Program-made: the position numbers and the translations under genes | In this document: one piece after another, positions 8,054 through 16,224 of the stretch | How the letters are laid out: every line of letters starts with the position of its first letter | Numbering within the stretch: position 1 is the stretch's first letter | Assembly (NCBI GenBank): GCA_021154325.1 | Contig: JAJKIR010000186.1 | Coordinates: 1 to 45,461 of the forward strand | Reading direction: 5' to 3' | From: Gemmatimonas sp. | GTDB taxonomy: Bacteria > Gemmatimonadota > Gemmatimonadetes > Gemmatimonadales > Gemmatimonadaceae | Length of the DNA stretch: 45,461 bases | Notes under the pieces: generated by a model | What the model was told of the DNA's origin: nothing | Database searches by the model: none | Seen by the model: only the letters and a program-made list of their open reading frames with translations

Positions 8054-9745
8054 GTGAGCCCAGCGCGCGCGCTGACTCGGCTCTGTCTCACTGCCGCCGT
8101 GATGGCGGGCTGCTCACATCCATCCGGTCCGGCGGCCGAAGCGCCGACGCGCAGTCGCTATCCTGGGAATCTCGCGAAGGCGCGACCGCTGACGCACGCG
8201 GAACGGACGAAGTTCACCGAGACGTCGTCCTACGCCGATGTCCGGCAGTTCATCGACTCGCTCAAGGCGCTCGATGCCAAGATGTACGTCGGATCGATCG
8301 GCAAGAGCGGGGAAGGACGGGACATTCCGTTCATCGTGGCTTCGCGGCCACTGGTGACCACCCCCGAGGAAGCGAAGCGGCTGCATCGGCCGATTGTCTA
8401 CGTGCAGGCGAACATTCACGCGGGCGAGGTCGAGGGAAAGGAAGCGCTGCAGGCTCAGCTGCGTGACCTCCTGTTCGACGGCCACCCGAACGTGCTCGAC
8501 TCGTTGATCCTCATCGCGGTGCCGATCTACAACGTCGACGGCAACGAGCGATTCGCGGCTCAGGAGCGCAACAGGACGGAGCAGAACGGGCCCCCGCTCG
8601 TGGGAACGCGCGCGAACGCGCAGGGCCTCGACCTCAATCGCGACTACATCAAGGCGGAAGCGCCCGAGACGGTCGCGTCGCTGGCGATGTTCCGCAGCTG
8701 GGATCCGGACGTCTTCGTGGATCTCCACACGACGGACGGGAGCTATCACGGATACGCGCTCACGTACGCGGCGTCGCTGAACCCAGCGGCGATCTTCACG
8801 GCGCCGTACACGCGCGATACGATGCTCGTCGACTTGCGGCGCACGCTCTTCGACCGCCACGGGTTCTACATCTTCGACTACGGGAATTTTCCGCGCGAGC
8901 AGGGCGCGCCCACGGCGTGGGAGACGTACGACGCACGCCCGCGATTCGGCACGAACTACTACGGCCTGCGCGGCCGTCTGTCTGTCCTGAGCGAAGCGTA
9001 CTCGCACGATCCGTTCGTGCGGCGCGTTGCCTCGACGTATGATTTCGTCGCCGAGCTGCTCTCGTACGTCGCGGGCAACGCCGACGATATCATCGACCTG
9101 ACGCGCGAGGCGGACTCGCGGACGACGGGCTACGGTAACGATCTCCGCTCGGCGCCGTCGATTCCGATCCGCTCCCGGATCGCGACCATCAAGTCCGGGC
9201 CGATTCGTGTCGAGGAGATTGTCCGCAGCGACGATACCGTGCGTTACGAGGCTGGCCTCCCGCGCGGGGTGCGGCGCACCGGCACCGTGCGTGACGTCGA
9301 TATGCCGATCTACGACCGGTTCACGCCGACGCTCTCGGTACCGATGCCGTTCGCGTACGCTTTTCCTCGCGATGTGGGCGATTCACTGGTGCGGCGGCTC
9401 GTTATGCATGGCGTCGTCGTCGAAGAGCTCCAGCAGCCGCTCGACGCGAGCGTCGCCACCTTCATGATCGACTCGTCCACGACGGCCGCACAGCCGTTCC
9501 AGAAACATCGCGAGCGGCACCTCGCTGGCTCGTGGGGCGCCCCAGAGTCGCGGTCGCTGCCCGCGGGCACGTACGTCGTCCGCACGGCGCAGCCGCTCGG
9601 CATTCTCGCGATGTATCTGCTCGAGCCGGCGAGCGACGACGGCTTCGTCGATTGGAACGTGCTCGACCCCTGGGCCAACGAGCGCACCTTTCCGGTGGTG
9701 CGCATCGTGCAACGCGTGCAAGCTCGCCTGCGGCCGTCGTCCTGA
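8054..9745 (+). CDS. M14-family zinc carboxypeptidase lipoprotein
   Basis: This is a 563-residue secreted metallopeptidase. The N-terminus is a lipoprotein signal ending in VMAGC (C20), so it is probably anchored in the outer membrane or periplasm. The M14 zinc ligands are H122 and E125 (IHAGEVEG) and H225 (VDLHTTDGS). An arginine in LDLNRDY (196) fits substrate carboxylate binding, and E314 in LSEAYSH fits the catalytic glutamate. The start is a GTG at 8054; no better start was found, and 141 bases separate it from the previous gene. Its stop TGA overlaps the next ATG by one base (TGATG), so it is probably cotranscribed with proline dehydrogenase. Confidence 0.88.
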   Translation: MSPARALTRLCLTAAVMAGCSHPSGPAAEAPTRSRYPGNLAKARPLTHAERTKFTETSSYADVRQFIDSLKALDAKMYVGSIGKSGEGRDIPFIVASRPLVTTPEEAKRLHRPIVYVQANIHAGEVEGKEALQAQLRDLLFDGHPNVLDSLILIAVPIYNVDGNERFAAQERNRTEQNGPPLVGTRANAQGLDLNRDYIKAEAPETVASLAMFRSWDPDVFVDLHTTDGSYHGYALTYAASLNPAAIFTAPYTRDTMLVDLRRTLFDRHGFYIFDYGNFPREQGAPTAWETYDARPRFGTNYYGLRGRLSVLSEAYSHDPFVRRVASTYDFVAELLSYVAGNADDIIDLTREADSRTTGYGNDLRSAPSIPIRSRIATIKSGPIRVEEIVRSDDTVRYEAGLPRGVRRTGTVRDVDMPIYDRFTPTLSVPMPFAYAFPRDVGDSLVRRLVMHGVVVEELQQPLDASVATFMIDSSTTAAQPFQKHRERHLAGSWGAPESRSLPAGTYVVRTAQPLGILAMYLLEPASDDGFVDWNVLDPWANERTFPVVRIVQRVQARLRPSS

Positions 9746-10698
9746 TGCTCCGTTCCGCCCTCCTGTATCTCTCGAATCAGCCGCGCGTCTTCCACTTCGT
9801 GCGGAACAATGGGCTCGCGAAGCGCTTCGCGAGTCGCTTCGTAGCCGGAGAGTCGCTCGACGAAGCGCTCGACGCCGTTCGCGCCCTCAACGCCCGCGGC
9901 ATTCGCGTCTCCCTCGATCTGCTCGGCGAGAGTGTGACCAATGAGCGCGAGGCGCGCGGGACGCGCGACGCCTACATCGAGATTCTCTCGCGCATTCACG
10001 CGCAGGGGCTCGACGCGAACGTCTCGGTGAAACTCACGGCGATGGGGCTCGACATCTCCGAGGAGCTGTGCGTGAGCCTGATGCAGGACGTGCTCGCACG
10101 CGCGCAACAGTACAACACCTTCGTGCGCGTCGACATGGAGTCGAGCGAGTACACGGAACGCACGCTCCATCTGTTCGAGCATCGCCTCTACCCGCACTAT
10201 CGCAATCACGTCGGCATCGTGCTGCAGAGCTATCTCTACCGTACCTTCACCGACGTGGAGTACGCGATCAAGCTCGGCTGCCGCGTGCGGCTCTGCAAAG
10301 GGGCGTACAAGGAGCCGGCGAGCGTCGCGTACGCGGAGAAGAAGGACGTGGACGCAAACTATGTGAAGTGTCTGCACGCGCTGCTGCGTGAGGGGAAGTT
10401 CCCAGGCGTCGCGACACACGATCCGGCGATGATCAACGAAGCGAAGCGGTTCGCGCGCGAGAACGACATTGCGGCGAGCCGCTTCGAGTTCCAGATGCTG
10501 TACGGCGTGCGCCGCGACCTGCAGGAGCGGCTGGTGCGCGAGGGCTACGGGATGCGTGTGTACGTGCCATTCGGCACGCAGTGGTACCCGTATCTGATGC
10601 GCCGCCTCGCCGAGCGGCCCGCGAACGTCGCGTTCATCACGGGCAACGTGCTCCGCGAGATGGTCGGCCGGCGCGGCAATCACCGCCAGCCTGCCTAA
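9745..10698 (+). CDS. Proline dehydrogenase (monofunctional)
   Basis: It oxidises L-proline to 1-pyrroline-5-carboxylate with FAD and passes electrons to the respiratory chain. The 317-residue length matches stand-alone bacterial PRODH, not the long bifunctional PutA. Conserved elements are SVKLTAMGLD, RLCKGAYKEP, FEFQMLYGVR and the C-terminal RVYVPFGTQWYPYLMRRLAER, whose arginines contact proline. The ATG at 9745 overlaps the stop of the peptidase gene, suggesting peptides and proline are used together. The stop codon TAA lies inside a GCCTAACG word. The pyrroline carboxylate dehydrogenase gene is not in the window. Confidence 0.92.
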   Translation: MLRSALLYLSNQPRVFHFVRNNGLAKRFASRFVAGESLDEALDAVRALNARGIRVSLDLLGESVTNEREARGTRDAYIEILSRIHAQGLDANVSVKLTAMGLDISEELCVSLMQDVLARAQQYNTFVRVDMESSEYTERTLHLFEHRLYPHYRNHVGIVLQSYLYRTFTDVEYAIKLGCRVRLCKGAYKEPASVAYAEKKDVDANYVKCLHALLREGKFPGVATHDPAMINEAKRFARENDIAASRFEFQMLYGVRRDLQERLVREGYGMRVYVPFGTQWYPYLMRRLAERPANVAFITGNVLREMVGRRGNHRQPA

Positions 10699-10720
10699 CG
10701 ATCCGCTGGCGATCGCCTCG

Positions 10721-11131
10721 ATGGCCCGCTTCCAGCCGCCCGATCACACCAGAGGCGATGCCAACACGCTCGGCGGCTACATGGCCGTGCACGATCGGCC
10801 GGCAGCGTTCGAGGGCGAGGATGGCTTCTCGTACAGCGCCGAGATCGTGACCGATCACACGGGCGAGACCGACGCGCCCTACGCCGCGTATCTCCTCTTC
10901 GTGCGCTGGGCGCGCATTGGCGCGCAGTCGCCGGAGGGCCACCTCGAGACCGACTATCTCGCGACAGCGCGCACCGAGGCCGAGGCGCGCTCGCGTGTAG
11001 GGGCGTGGCCGCTGTCGGCAGTGAAGTCTGCGCTCGACGAGCTCGTGGCGAAGCAACGCGGCGACGCCGCGCCGCGCCGCTGGTGGGACGCTATGCGCGA
11101 CGAACGCGGTGACGAGGAGGACGTGGAGTGA
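10721..11131 (+). CDS. Conserved hypothetical protein, 136 aa
   Basis: A 136-residue soluble protein with no signal peptide or membrane segment. It is acidic, with a highly charged C-terminus (DERGDEEDVE). The middle (EDGFSYSAEIVTDHTGE..APYAAYLLFVRW) looks like beta strands of a small single-domain protein, but I recognise no family. It lies 22 bases after proline dehydrogenase and overlaps rsgA by four bases (GTGA), so it belongs to this operon. Coding is supported by the overlap pattern and uninterrupted frame rather than by homology. Confidence 0.7.
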   Translation: MARFQPPDHTRGDANTLGGYMAVHDRPAAFEGEDGFSYSAEIVTDHTGETDAPYAAYLLFVRWARIGAQSPEGHLETDYLATARTEAEARSRVGAWPLSAVKSALDELVAKQRGDAAPRRWWDAMRDERGDEEDVE

Positions 11132-12093
11132 CCGGCCCCGACGTCGCGTCCGCCGGCGGCGGCTCCTCGAGCGCGCAACGCGGTGTGGTCTTGAGCGGTA
11201 CTGGCGGCAACTGGCAGGTGCGCACGGACGACGCCGTGCTCGTCGAAGCGAGCCTTCGCGGCCGACTCAAACGCGACGAAGGTGAGCGACTCAAGCTTGC
11301 GGTGGGCGACATCGTACTCGTCGAGCCGGACGCGCGCGGCGACTCGTGGGTCATCTGTGAGATCCTGCCGCGCCGATCGCAGCTCGCGCGTCGTGCGCCA
11401 GGCGGCGCGTACGGCGAGCGGATCGTCGCCGCGAACGTCGATCAGGTGGTGATCGTCTTCGCCGCGGCGAAGCCCGAGCCGCATACGCGCATGCTCGACC
11501 GCTTTCTCGTCATCGCTGAGGCGAACGAGCTCGCGGCGCGCATCATCGTCAACAAGGTCGACCTCGTTGGCGAGCCCGAGGCGCACGCGCGTTTTGCTGC
11601 GTACGAGGCCGCGGGCTATCCGATCCACTTCACGAGCACGAAGCGCGGCGATGGGCTCGCGGCGGTGCGCCTCATCCTCGGAAGCCGCGTCTCCGTCTTC
11701 ACGGGACCGTCCGGAGTGGGGAAGTCCTCGCTGCTGAACGCGCTCTTCCCCGGACTTTCCCTGCGCGTCGGCGAGATCAGCGAATCGGTGAACAAGGGCC
11801 GGCACACCACCGTCGGCGCAGTGATGATCCCGCTGCCTGACGAGAGCGGCGGCTTCGTCGTGGACACGCCGGGCCTGCGCGAAGTAGGGATGTGGGCTCT
11901 CGCGATTGAGCACCTCGACCAGTACTTCCCGGAGATGCGTCCCCTCATCCCGAACTGTCGCTTCGCCGACTGCACGCACACCGTGGAGCCAGGGTGCGCG
12001 GTGAAAGAGGCTGTCGAGCGCCACGCCGTCAGCGCCGATCGATACGCCAGTTACTTGAAGCTTCGAGATGAAGTTAACGGCAGCAGTCCATAG
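11128..12093 (+). CDS. rsgA: Ribosome small-subunit-dependent GTPase RsgA
   Basis: RsgA is a circularly permuted GTPase that checks and releases factors during 30S subunit maturation. The 321-residue protein has an N-terminal OB fold and then the G4 motif NKVD (142-145) before the P-loop GPSGVGKS (193-200) and G3 DTPG (246-249), the permuted order typical of the family. A C-terminal zinc site is formed by C277, C282, H284 and C290. The GTG start at 11128 overlaps the previous stop. The last codons and the TAG stop lie inside a repeat-like hairpin (12079-12118). Confidence 0.95.
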   Translation: MTGPDVASAGGGSSSAQRGVVLSGTGGNWQVRTDDAVLVEASLRGRLKRDEGERLKLAVGDIVLVEPDARGDSWVICEILPRRSQLARRAPGGAYGERIVAANVDQVVIVFAAAKPEPHTRMLDRFLVIAEANELAARIIVNKVDLVGEPEAHARFAAYEAAGYPIHFTSTKRGDGLAAVRLILGSRVSVFTGPSGVGKSSLLNALFPGLSLRVGEISESVNKGRHTTVGAVMIPLPDESGGFVVDTPGLREVGMWALAIEHLDQYFPEMRPLIPNCRFADCTHTVEPGCAVKEAVERHAVSADRYASYLKLRDEVNGSSP

Positions 12094-12118
12094 TTATCGA
12101 CTATGGACTGATGCTGCC
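12079..12118. terminator. Hairpin at rsgA 3' end, member of a repeat family
   Basis: AGTCCATAGT at 12085-12094 pairs with ACTATGGACT at 12100-12109 around a 5-base loop. An outer GGCAGC/GCTGCC stem extends it with a 3-base bulge. It lies between the ends of convergent rsgA and the acyl-carrier-like gene and probably ends transcription in both directions. The 17 bases at 12082-12098 are identical to 35578-35594, so this is one copy of a dispersed 3'-end repeat. Confidence 0.7.
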
Positions 12119-12382
12119 TTATCTGGATTTCATGTCCTCGAAACGCCAATCGTCTCGGTATCGCGTGATGCCGAGGGTGCGGGCCATCAGCTCGCCGACG
12201 ACGGCGGCGACATGGTCGCGGTGCTCCTCTTCGTCCATGCCATCCTGGGATGCCGTCGCCCCGGCTACGTAATCGATCACCGCGCCAGGCGTATCGAGCT
12301 GCTCGGTGTCCTCGATCTCGACGCCGAACTCCTCCTCGACGCTCGCGTAGAACTCGTCGAGCGCCCAGCTCATGACCAGCAC
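12119..12382 (-). CDS. Acyl-carrier-protein-like small protein, apparently circularly permuted
   Basis: An acidic 87-residue protein read from GTG (12382) or, three codons later, ATG (12373). Residues 5-41 (SWALDEFYASVEEEF, then GAVIDYVAG) match helices II-IV of acyl carrier protein, beginning at the position of the phosphopantetheine serine (S5 in MSW against DSL). The C-terminal part (VAAVVGELMARTLGI, then WRFEDM) resembles ACP helix I and the FxEDL segment that normally precede that serine. An in-frame stop just upstream excludes a normal N-terminal helix I. If S5 is modified it could carry an acyl group; this is unproven. It lies 65 bases downstream of the BTAD regulator on the same strand. 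Confidence 0.65.
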   Translation of the reverse strand: MLVMSWALDEFYASVEEEFGVEIEDTEQLDTPGAVIDYVAGATASQDGMDEEEHRDHVAAVVGELMARTLGITRYRDDWRFEDMKSR

Positions 12383-12447
12383 TCGTCAGGCAGTGCGCCC
12401 CCGCGCGTGAGTGATTGAGGAGTCACGGACGGGCAGGAATATAGCGA

Positions 12448-15237
12448 TCACTTCGCGCTCAGCAGACGCGCCTTGCCCGCGGCGGCATCGCGCATCGGGG
12501 CCAGCGACTCGTCGCAACCCTTCCACAATCGGGCGCACCGCGCATAGTGATTCGCCGCGCGCACGGCGTCACCCTTCCGTTCGTACAGCTCCCCCTGCCG
12601 GAAATGTGCTGGCGCGAGATAGATGATCTCGTACGGTGAGCTCTCGCCGAGCGTCCCGTACCAGCTCACCGCCTCCTCGTCGCGACCCATCGACGCCAGC
12701 AGCTCGGCGCGGAGGTAGCGTTCGAACGCGCGGGAGATGAACGGGGACGTGACGCTCTGCTGGTACCAGAGCTCCTCATCCGGCCCGCCGAGCAGTCGGA
12801 GCGCCTCCTCTCGGGCGTCGCAGCTCGCGGCGGCGCTGGCGCGCACCGTCCGCGCGAGCGCGCCCGCGAACCGGTGGCGTGTCGCGTCGCCGTTGCTTTC
12901 CTCCAACCGCCGCGCGGCGGCGGCAGCCGCGCGCTCGTCGCCGAGCCGGACGGACACGAGACCGATCAGATAGTCACGCAGCACACCGTGCAACTCGTTA
13001 TGCGCCGCGAGCACCTGATTCCGTCGAGGTGCGGCGGATCCTGCGTCGCTCCAGTTCTCCAGGGCCTCCCGGACAGCGACCAGCTCCGCGCGCGGCAACG
13101 AGACGAAGGGGAGCGTCGCGAACGACGCGCGCAGCTCGAGCGCCCATGCCGCATCGAAGCTCGCGGCCGCGGCCAGCTCGTTCCGCGCCGACCGATGCCG
13201 GCCCGACGCGAGCTCTAGATGCGCAAGCACGAGATGACAGAGCGCGCGCTCCTCGGTGGCGCGCGTCAGCTTCGACAGCACCTTCGCCAGCCGGTGAGCG
13301 CCATCGATATCGCGAGCGTAGAGCACGATGTCGGTGAACGCGATGCCGACCGCCAGCGCACGCGCACGACCAAGTGCGGTGAGCACGCGTGCCTTCTCGA
13401 TCTCGTTGCCGACGGCGTACGCACGCAGCGCGCGCATGCTCAGCGCGCGATCTCCCGCGGGGCTCAACTTGAGCACGCGGTCGACGAGCGCGTCCAGCTC
13501 ATCCACGCGGCCCTCGAGCGCCGCGACGCGCGCGAGATGCACGAGCGAGCTCACGTGCTCGGGATCGTACTGGAGCGCGCGCTCGAACGCCTCGCGGGCC
13601 TCGGTCACCGAGCGCCCGCGACGTGGGTTGTGGTGGAACTGCACGTCGCCGAGGAGAAACCAGGCCTCCATGTCGTCTACGTACGTGTCGACGATGGCCG
13701 TGTAGTGCCGCTCGGCGTCGTCTGCCGCGCCCTGCAGCCAGGCCCGCTGTGCGTCGAGAAGGGCCCGATCGTGATATGCCAGACGATGCTGATGCTGCGC
13801 CGCCCGCGCCGACGCTTCTCGGGCGAGCTCCAGATTCGCGACCGCCGCCGCGGCCGACGAGAGCCGATAGTAGGCCAACGCGAAGGAAGGATCCTCGTTG
13901 GCGGCGCTCTGGAACGCATCCAGCGCCTGCAGATAGCGGCCGGCGCGAAACTCCCCCTCGCCGCGGAGATATGCCTTGAGCGCGGGTAGCGACTCCGTCG
14001 TCAGCGCCGCGAGTCGCGACAGGCGCGCGCCGGGATCGGCGCTCTGGCCTGCGAGCAATCGCCGCGCAATCTCGTCCACCAGGTCGAACACGCCTGACTC
14101 ACCGCTGCCGGCGACTTCCGCCGCGACGATTGCCGGCGTTCCTCGCGACGTCGCGTCGTAGAGCGTCGCGCAGATCCGCAGCCGACCGCCCGCCTCGATC
14201 ACGCTGCCAAGCACGAACGAGCCAGCCCCGAATCGCTCGGCAACGGCGCACGCGCTGGCAGGATCGAAGTGCGTGCGATCGCTGCCCCTCTGTTCGTGCT
14301 CGCGCGCGATGTGGCCGAGGAGCGCCCGCGGGTCAACCGTTCTCACCTCGCCCGCCCCGTCGAGCGTCGTGCTCAGAAGATCGACCAGCCCTTCCGCGAG
14401 GTACGTGTACTCACGGTTCCCCCGCACCACGAAGGGCAACACGGCGATGACGCTCCGCGCGGGCGCACTCGCCTCGTTAGGCACAGCGACGCTGGCAGGC
14501 GTCTCGCGCGGCGTGGCCCGGCGCTGCTTGATCGTGGCCACGAGCGCCAGAGTCTCCGCCGACGGCTCGAGCTCGTAATCGATACGCAGCCGCCTAACGA
14601 ATTCCTCGTGCGCGCGGAGCGCTCCGGCGCGGTCACCCACCCGATCGACGAGTGACAACAGTCGCCGATGCACCGATTCGTCGTACGGCGCGAGTGCCGC
14701 TGCGCGCCGCGCCGCCTCGACCGCCGCACGCGCGTCGCCGCGCTCCTCCGCGCGATCCGCCACAGTCCACGCCGCCGACGCCGCCTGCGAGTGCAACACG
14801 GTACGCGTCTCGTCGAGCCATCGCTCGAACTCGGGCGCGCCGCTCACGTAGACGCCTTCGAGCAGCACGCCGCGGTAGAGGGCGAGTGCGTCTCCCGGCC
14901 TCTCTTCCGCCATCGCGCGTTGGAAGAGCGCCGCGTCGCACGACAGCTCCTGCGCGGACAGACCAACCTCCTCGTCTCCCCGGCCTAGAATCACGCCGTC
15001 CCCGAGCGAGCGTCGGAGAAAGTACAGGGCTCGGCGCAGCGCGGCACGCGCATGCTCGCCATCGAGCTCGGGCCAGAACATCGCGAGCAGCGTGTCGCGA
15101 CGATAGAAGCGCGGAGGATGCGCCACCGCGAGATACGCCAGCAGGGCGAGCCGCTTGGGCTGCTGTAGCACTGGCCGCAGCTCGAAGCCATCGGCGCCGC
15201 GCAGGTCGAGCGATCCCAGCGTTCGCAGTTCGATCAT
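12448..15237 (-). CDS. BTAD/SARP-type transcriptional regulator with TolB-like and TPR domains
   Basis: A 929-residue regulator. Residues 1-95 form an OmpR-like winged-helix DNA-binding domain (IELRTLGSLDLRG...FYRRDTLLAMFWPE). Residues about 96-240 form the bacterial transcriptional activation (BTAD) TPR domain. About 265-400 is a TolB/FlgO-like alpha-beta domain (VIAVLPFVVRGNREYTYLAEG). The rest is a long array of TPR-like helices (for example EARAFERALQYDPEHVSSLVHLARVA). No nucleotide-binding domain is seen. I chose the ATG at 15237; the open frame extends to 15390. It is divergent from a methyltransferase, which may be a target. The domain order is common in Gemmatimonadota and Acidobacteriota, but ligands and targets are unknown. 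Confidence 0.85.
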   Translation of the reverse strand: MIELRTLGSLDLRGADGFELRPVLQQPKRLALLAYLAVAHPPRFYRRDTLLAMFWPELDGEHARAALRRALYFLRRSLGDGVILGRGDEEVGLSAQELSCDAALFQRAMAEERPGDALALYRGVLLEGVYVSGAPEFERWLDETRTVLHSQAASAAWTVADRAEERGDARAAVEAARRAAALAPYDESVHRRLLSLVDRVGDRAGALRAHEEFVRRLRIDYELEPSAETLALVATIKQRRATPRETPASVAVPNEASAPARSVIAVLPFVVRGNREYTYLAEGLVDLLSTTLDGAGEVRTVDPRALLGHIAREHEQRGSDRTHFDPASACAVAERFGAGSFVLGSVIEAGGRLRICATLYDATSRGTPAIVAAEVAGSGESGVFDLVDEIARRLLAGQSADPGARLSRLAALTTESLPALKAYLRGEGEFRAGRYLQALDAFQSAANEDPSFALAYYRLSSAAAAVANLELAREASARAAQHQHRLAYHDRALLDAQRAWLQGAADDAERHYTAIVDTYVDDMEAWFLLGDVQFHHNPRRGRSVTEAREAFERALQYDPEHVSSLVHLARVAALEGRVDELDALVDRVLKLSPAGDRALSMRALRAYAVGNEIEKARVLTALGRARALAVGIAFTDIVLYARDIDGAHRLAKVLSKLTRATEERALCHLVLAHLELASGRHRSARNELAAAASFDAAWALELRASFATLPFVSLPRAELVAVREALENWSDAGSAAPRRNQVLAAHNELHGVLRDYLIGLVSVRLGDERAAAAAARRLEESNGDATRHRFAGALARTVRASAAASCDAREEALRLLGGPDEELWYQQSVTSPFISRAFERYLRAELLASMGRDEEAVSWYGTLGESSPYEIIYLAPAHFRQGELYERKGDAVRAANHYARCARLWKGCDESLAPMRDAAAGKARLLSAK

Positions 15238-15363
15238 CTCCGGAACGGTTCGGGACGCGGCCTCGACCGCGCGGCAATCGCGGGGGACGCTCGGGTCACG
15301 TCGACGCACACGGCCGGAGGACTCACCACCGGCAACATGCGGAACGTATCGGCGGGTTCCGGT

Positions 15364-15383
15364 CCGCGGCAATGGTGCCGCGG
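15364..15383. promoter_or_regulatory. Small perfect hairpin in the divergent regulator-methyltransferase interval
   Basis: CCGCGGCA (15364-15371) and TGCCGCGG (15376-15383) form an 8-bp inverted repeat around ATGG. It lies in the 177-bp interval between the BTAD regulator and the methyltransferase and could be an operator or an RNA hairpin in the methyltransferase leader. Apart from this and the GAGGAG ribosome site at 15402-15407, I see no clear promoter there. Confidence 0.35.
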
Positions 15384-15414
15384 CCGGCACCGCCGCTCAT
15401 CCGAGGAGAAATCG

Positions 15415-16122
15415 ATGAACACAGAATCGTCAGAGAAGCGCCAAACCGCGAGTCCCGTGTACCGCTCCCGAAAGTACGCCATGCTCAACAAACCGATCGA
15501 GATCGATCGGCATCTCGAACGTGTGCGGCGCTATCTGCGGCCGCGATGGGACGACCGCCTGCTCGAGATTGGTTGCAGCCGGGGCTTTCTCACGCAGCGG
15601 GTACGCGAGGAGCTCGCGCCCTCGACCACTGGTGTCGACCTCAACCCGGAAGCGATCGCGAATGCCTGCGTCGACGGGTTGTCCGTGATGGACGCACAAG
15701 CACTCGCGTACGACGACGAGTCGTTCGACAAGATCTACTCGTTTCATTGCATCGAACACATCCCCGATCTGCATGGTGCTCTTCGCGAGATGCATCGGGT
15801 GCTCAAACCCGGCGGACGGATACTCCTGGTCTATCCAGCTGAGCCGATTCGCGGACTGTACGTCGTGCCGACAGCGATCATTCTCTTCGGGAATGCGCTT
15901 CGCGCCCGTGAGATCCATCTTCACAAGCTCTGGCCGGCAAAGATCGAGAGAATGCTCACGGCAACGTCTCTCGAGGTCACGGCGTCCGCCCTCGATCTCC
16001 TTCTCACTCCGCAGTTCATCACGGTGCTGGAGAAGGGAAATCGGTCCGCGAAGGTCTCAGCCGCTCGCGCGCAAACCGGTACTGGTCGCGAGCGGGCGAG
16101 GCAGCCGGTGACCACGCCCTGA
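15415..16122 (+). CDS. Class I SAM-dependent methyltransferase
   Basis: A 235-residue protein of the Methyltransf_11 group. Motif I is LLEIGCSRG (49-57), the ribose-binding acid is D75 in GVDLNPEA, and motif III-like DKIYSFHCIEHIPD and LKPGGRILLVYP follow. The substrate cannot be read from sequence; a hydrophobic stretch around residues 145-160 could contact a lipid or membrane. The ATG at 15415 has a strong GAGGAG site 7 bases upstream, which decides the start over the frame opening at 15337. It is divergent from the BTAD regulator. Confidence 0.88.
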   Translation: MNTESSEKRQTASPVYRSRKYAMLNKPIEIDRHLERVRRYLRPRWDDRLLEIGCSRGFLTQRVREELAPSTTGVDLNPEAIANACVDGLSVMDAQALAYDDESFDKIYSFHCIEHIPDLHGALREMHRVLKPGGRILLVYPAEPIRGLYVVPTAIILFGNALRAREIHLHKLWPAKIERMLTATSLEVTASALDLLLTPQFITVLEKGNRSAKVSAARAQTGTGRERARQPVTTP

Positions 16123-16166
16123 CCGCTGAACGATTGCGCCGACGACGAACCGCCCCCACTGTCTAG

Positions 16167-16204
16167 AGCCCCTGGCTCGCGATTGGCCCGCGCAGCCAGG
16201 GGCT
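16167..16204 (+). terminator. Hairpin between methyltransferase and Vps62-like gene
   Basis: AGCCCCTGGCT (16167-16177) pairs perfectly with AGCCAGGGGCT (16194-16204), giving an 11-bp stem around a 16-base loop. It follows the methyltransferase stop and precedes the next start by 20 bases. Only a weak pyrimidine tail follows (TCAGACTTC), so it may be a terminator or a leader hairpin. Confidence 0.5.
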
Positions 16205-16224
16205 TCAGACTTCGGGAGTCGGGA

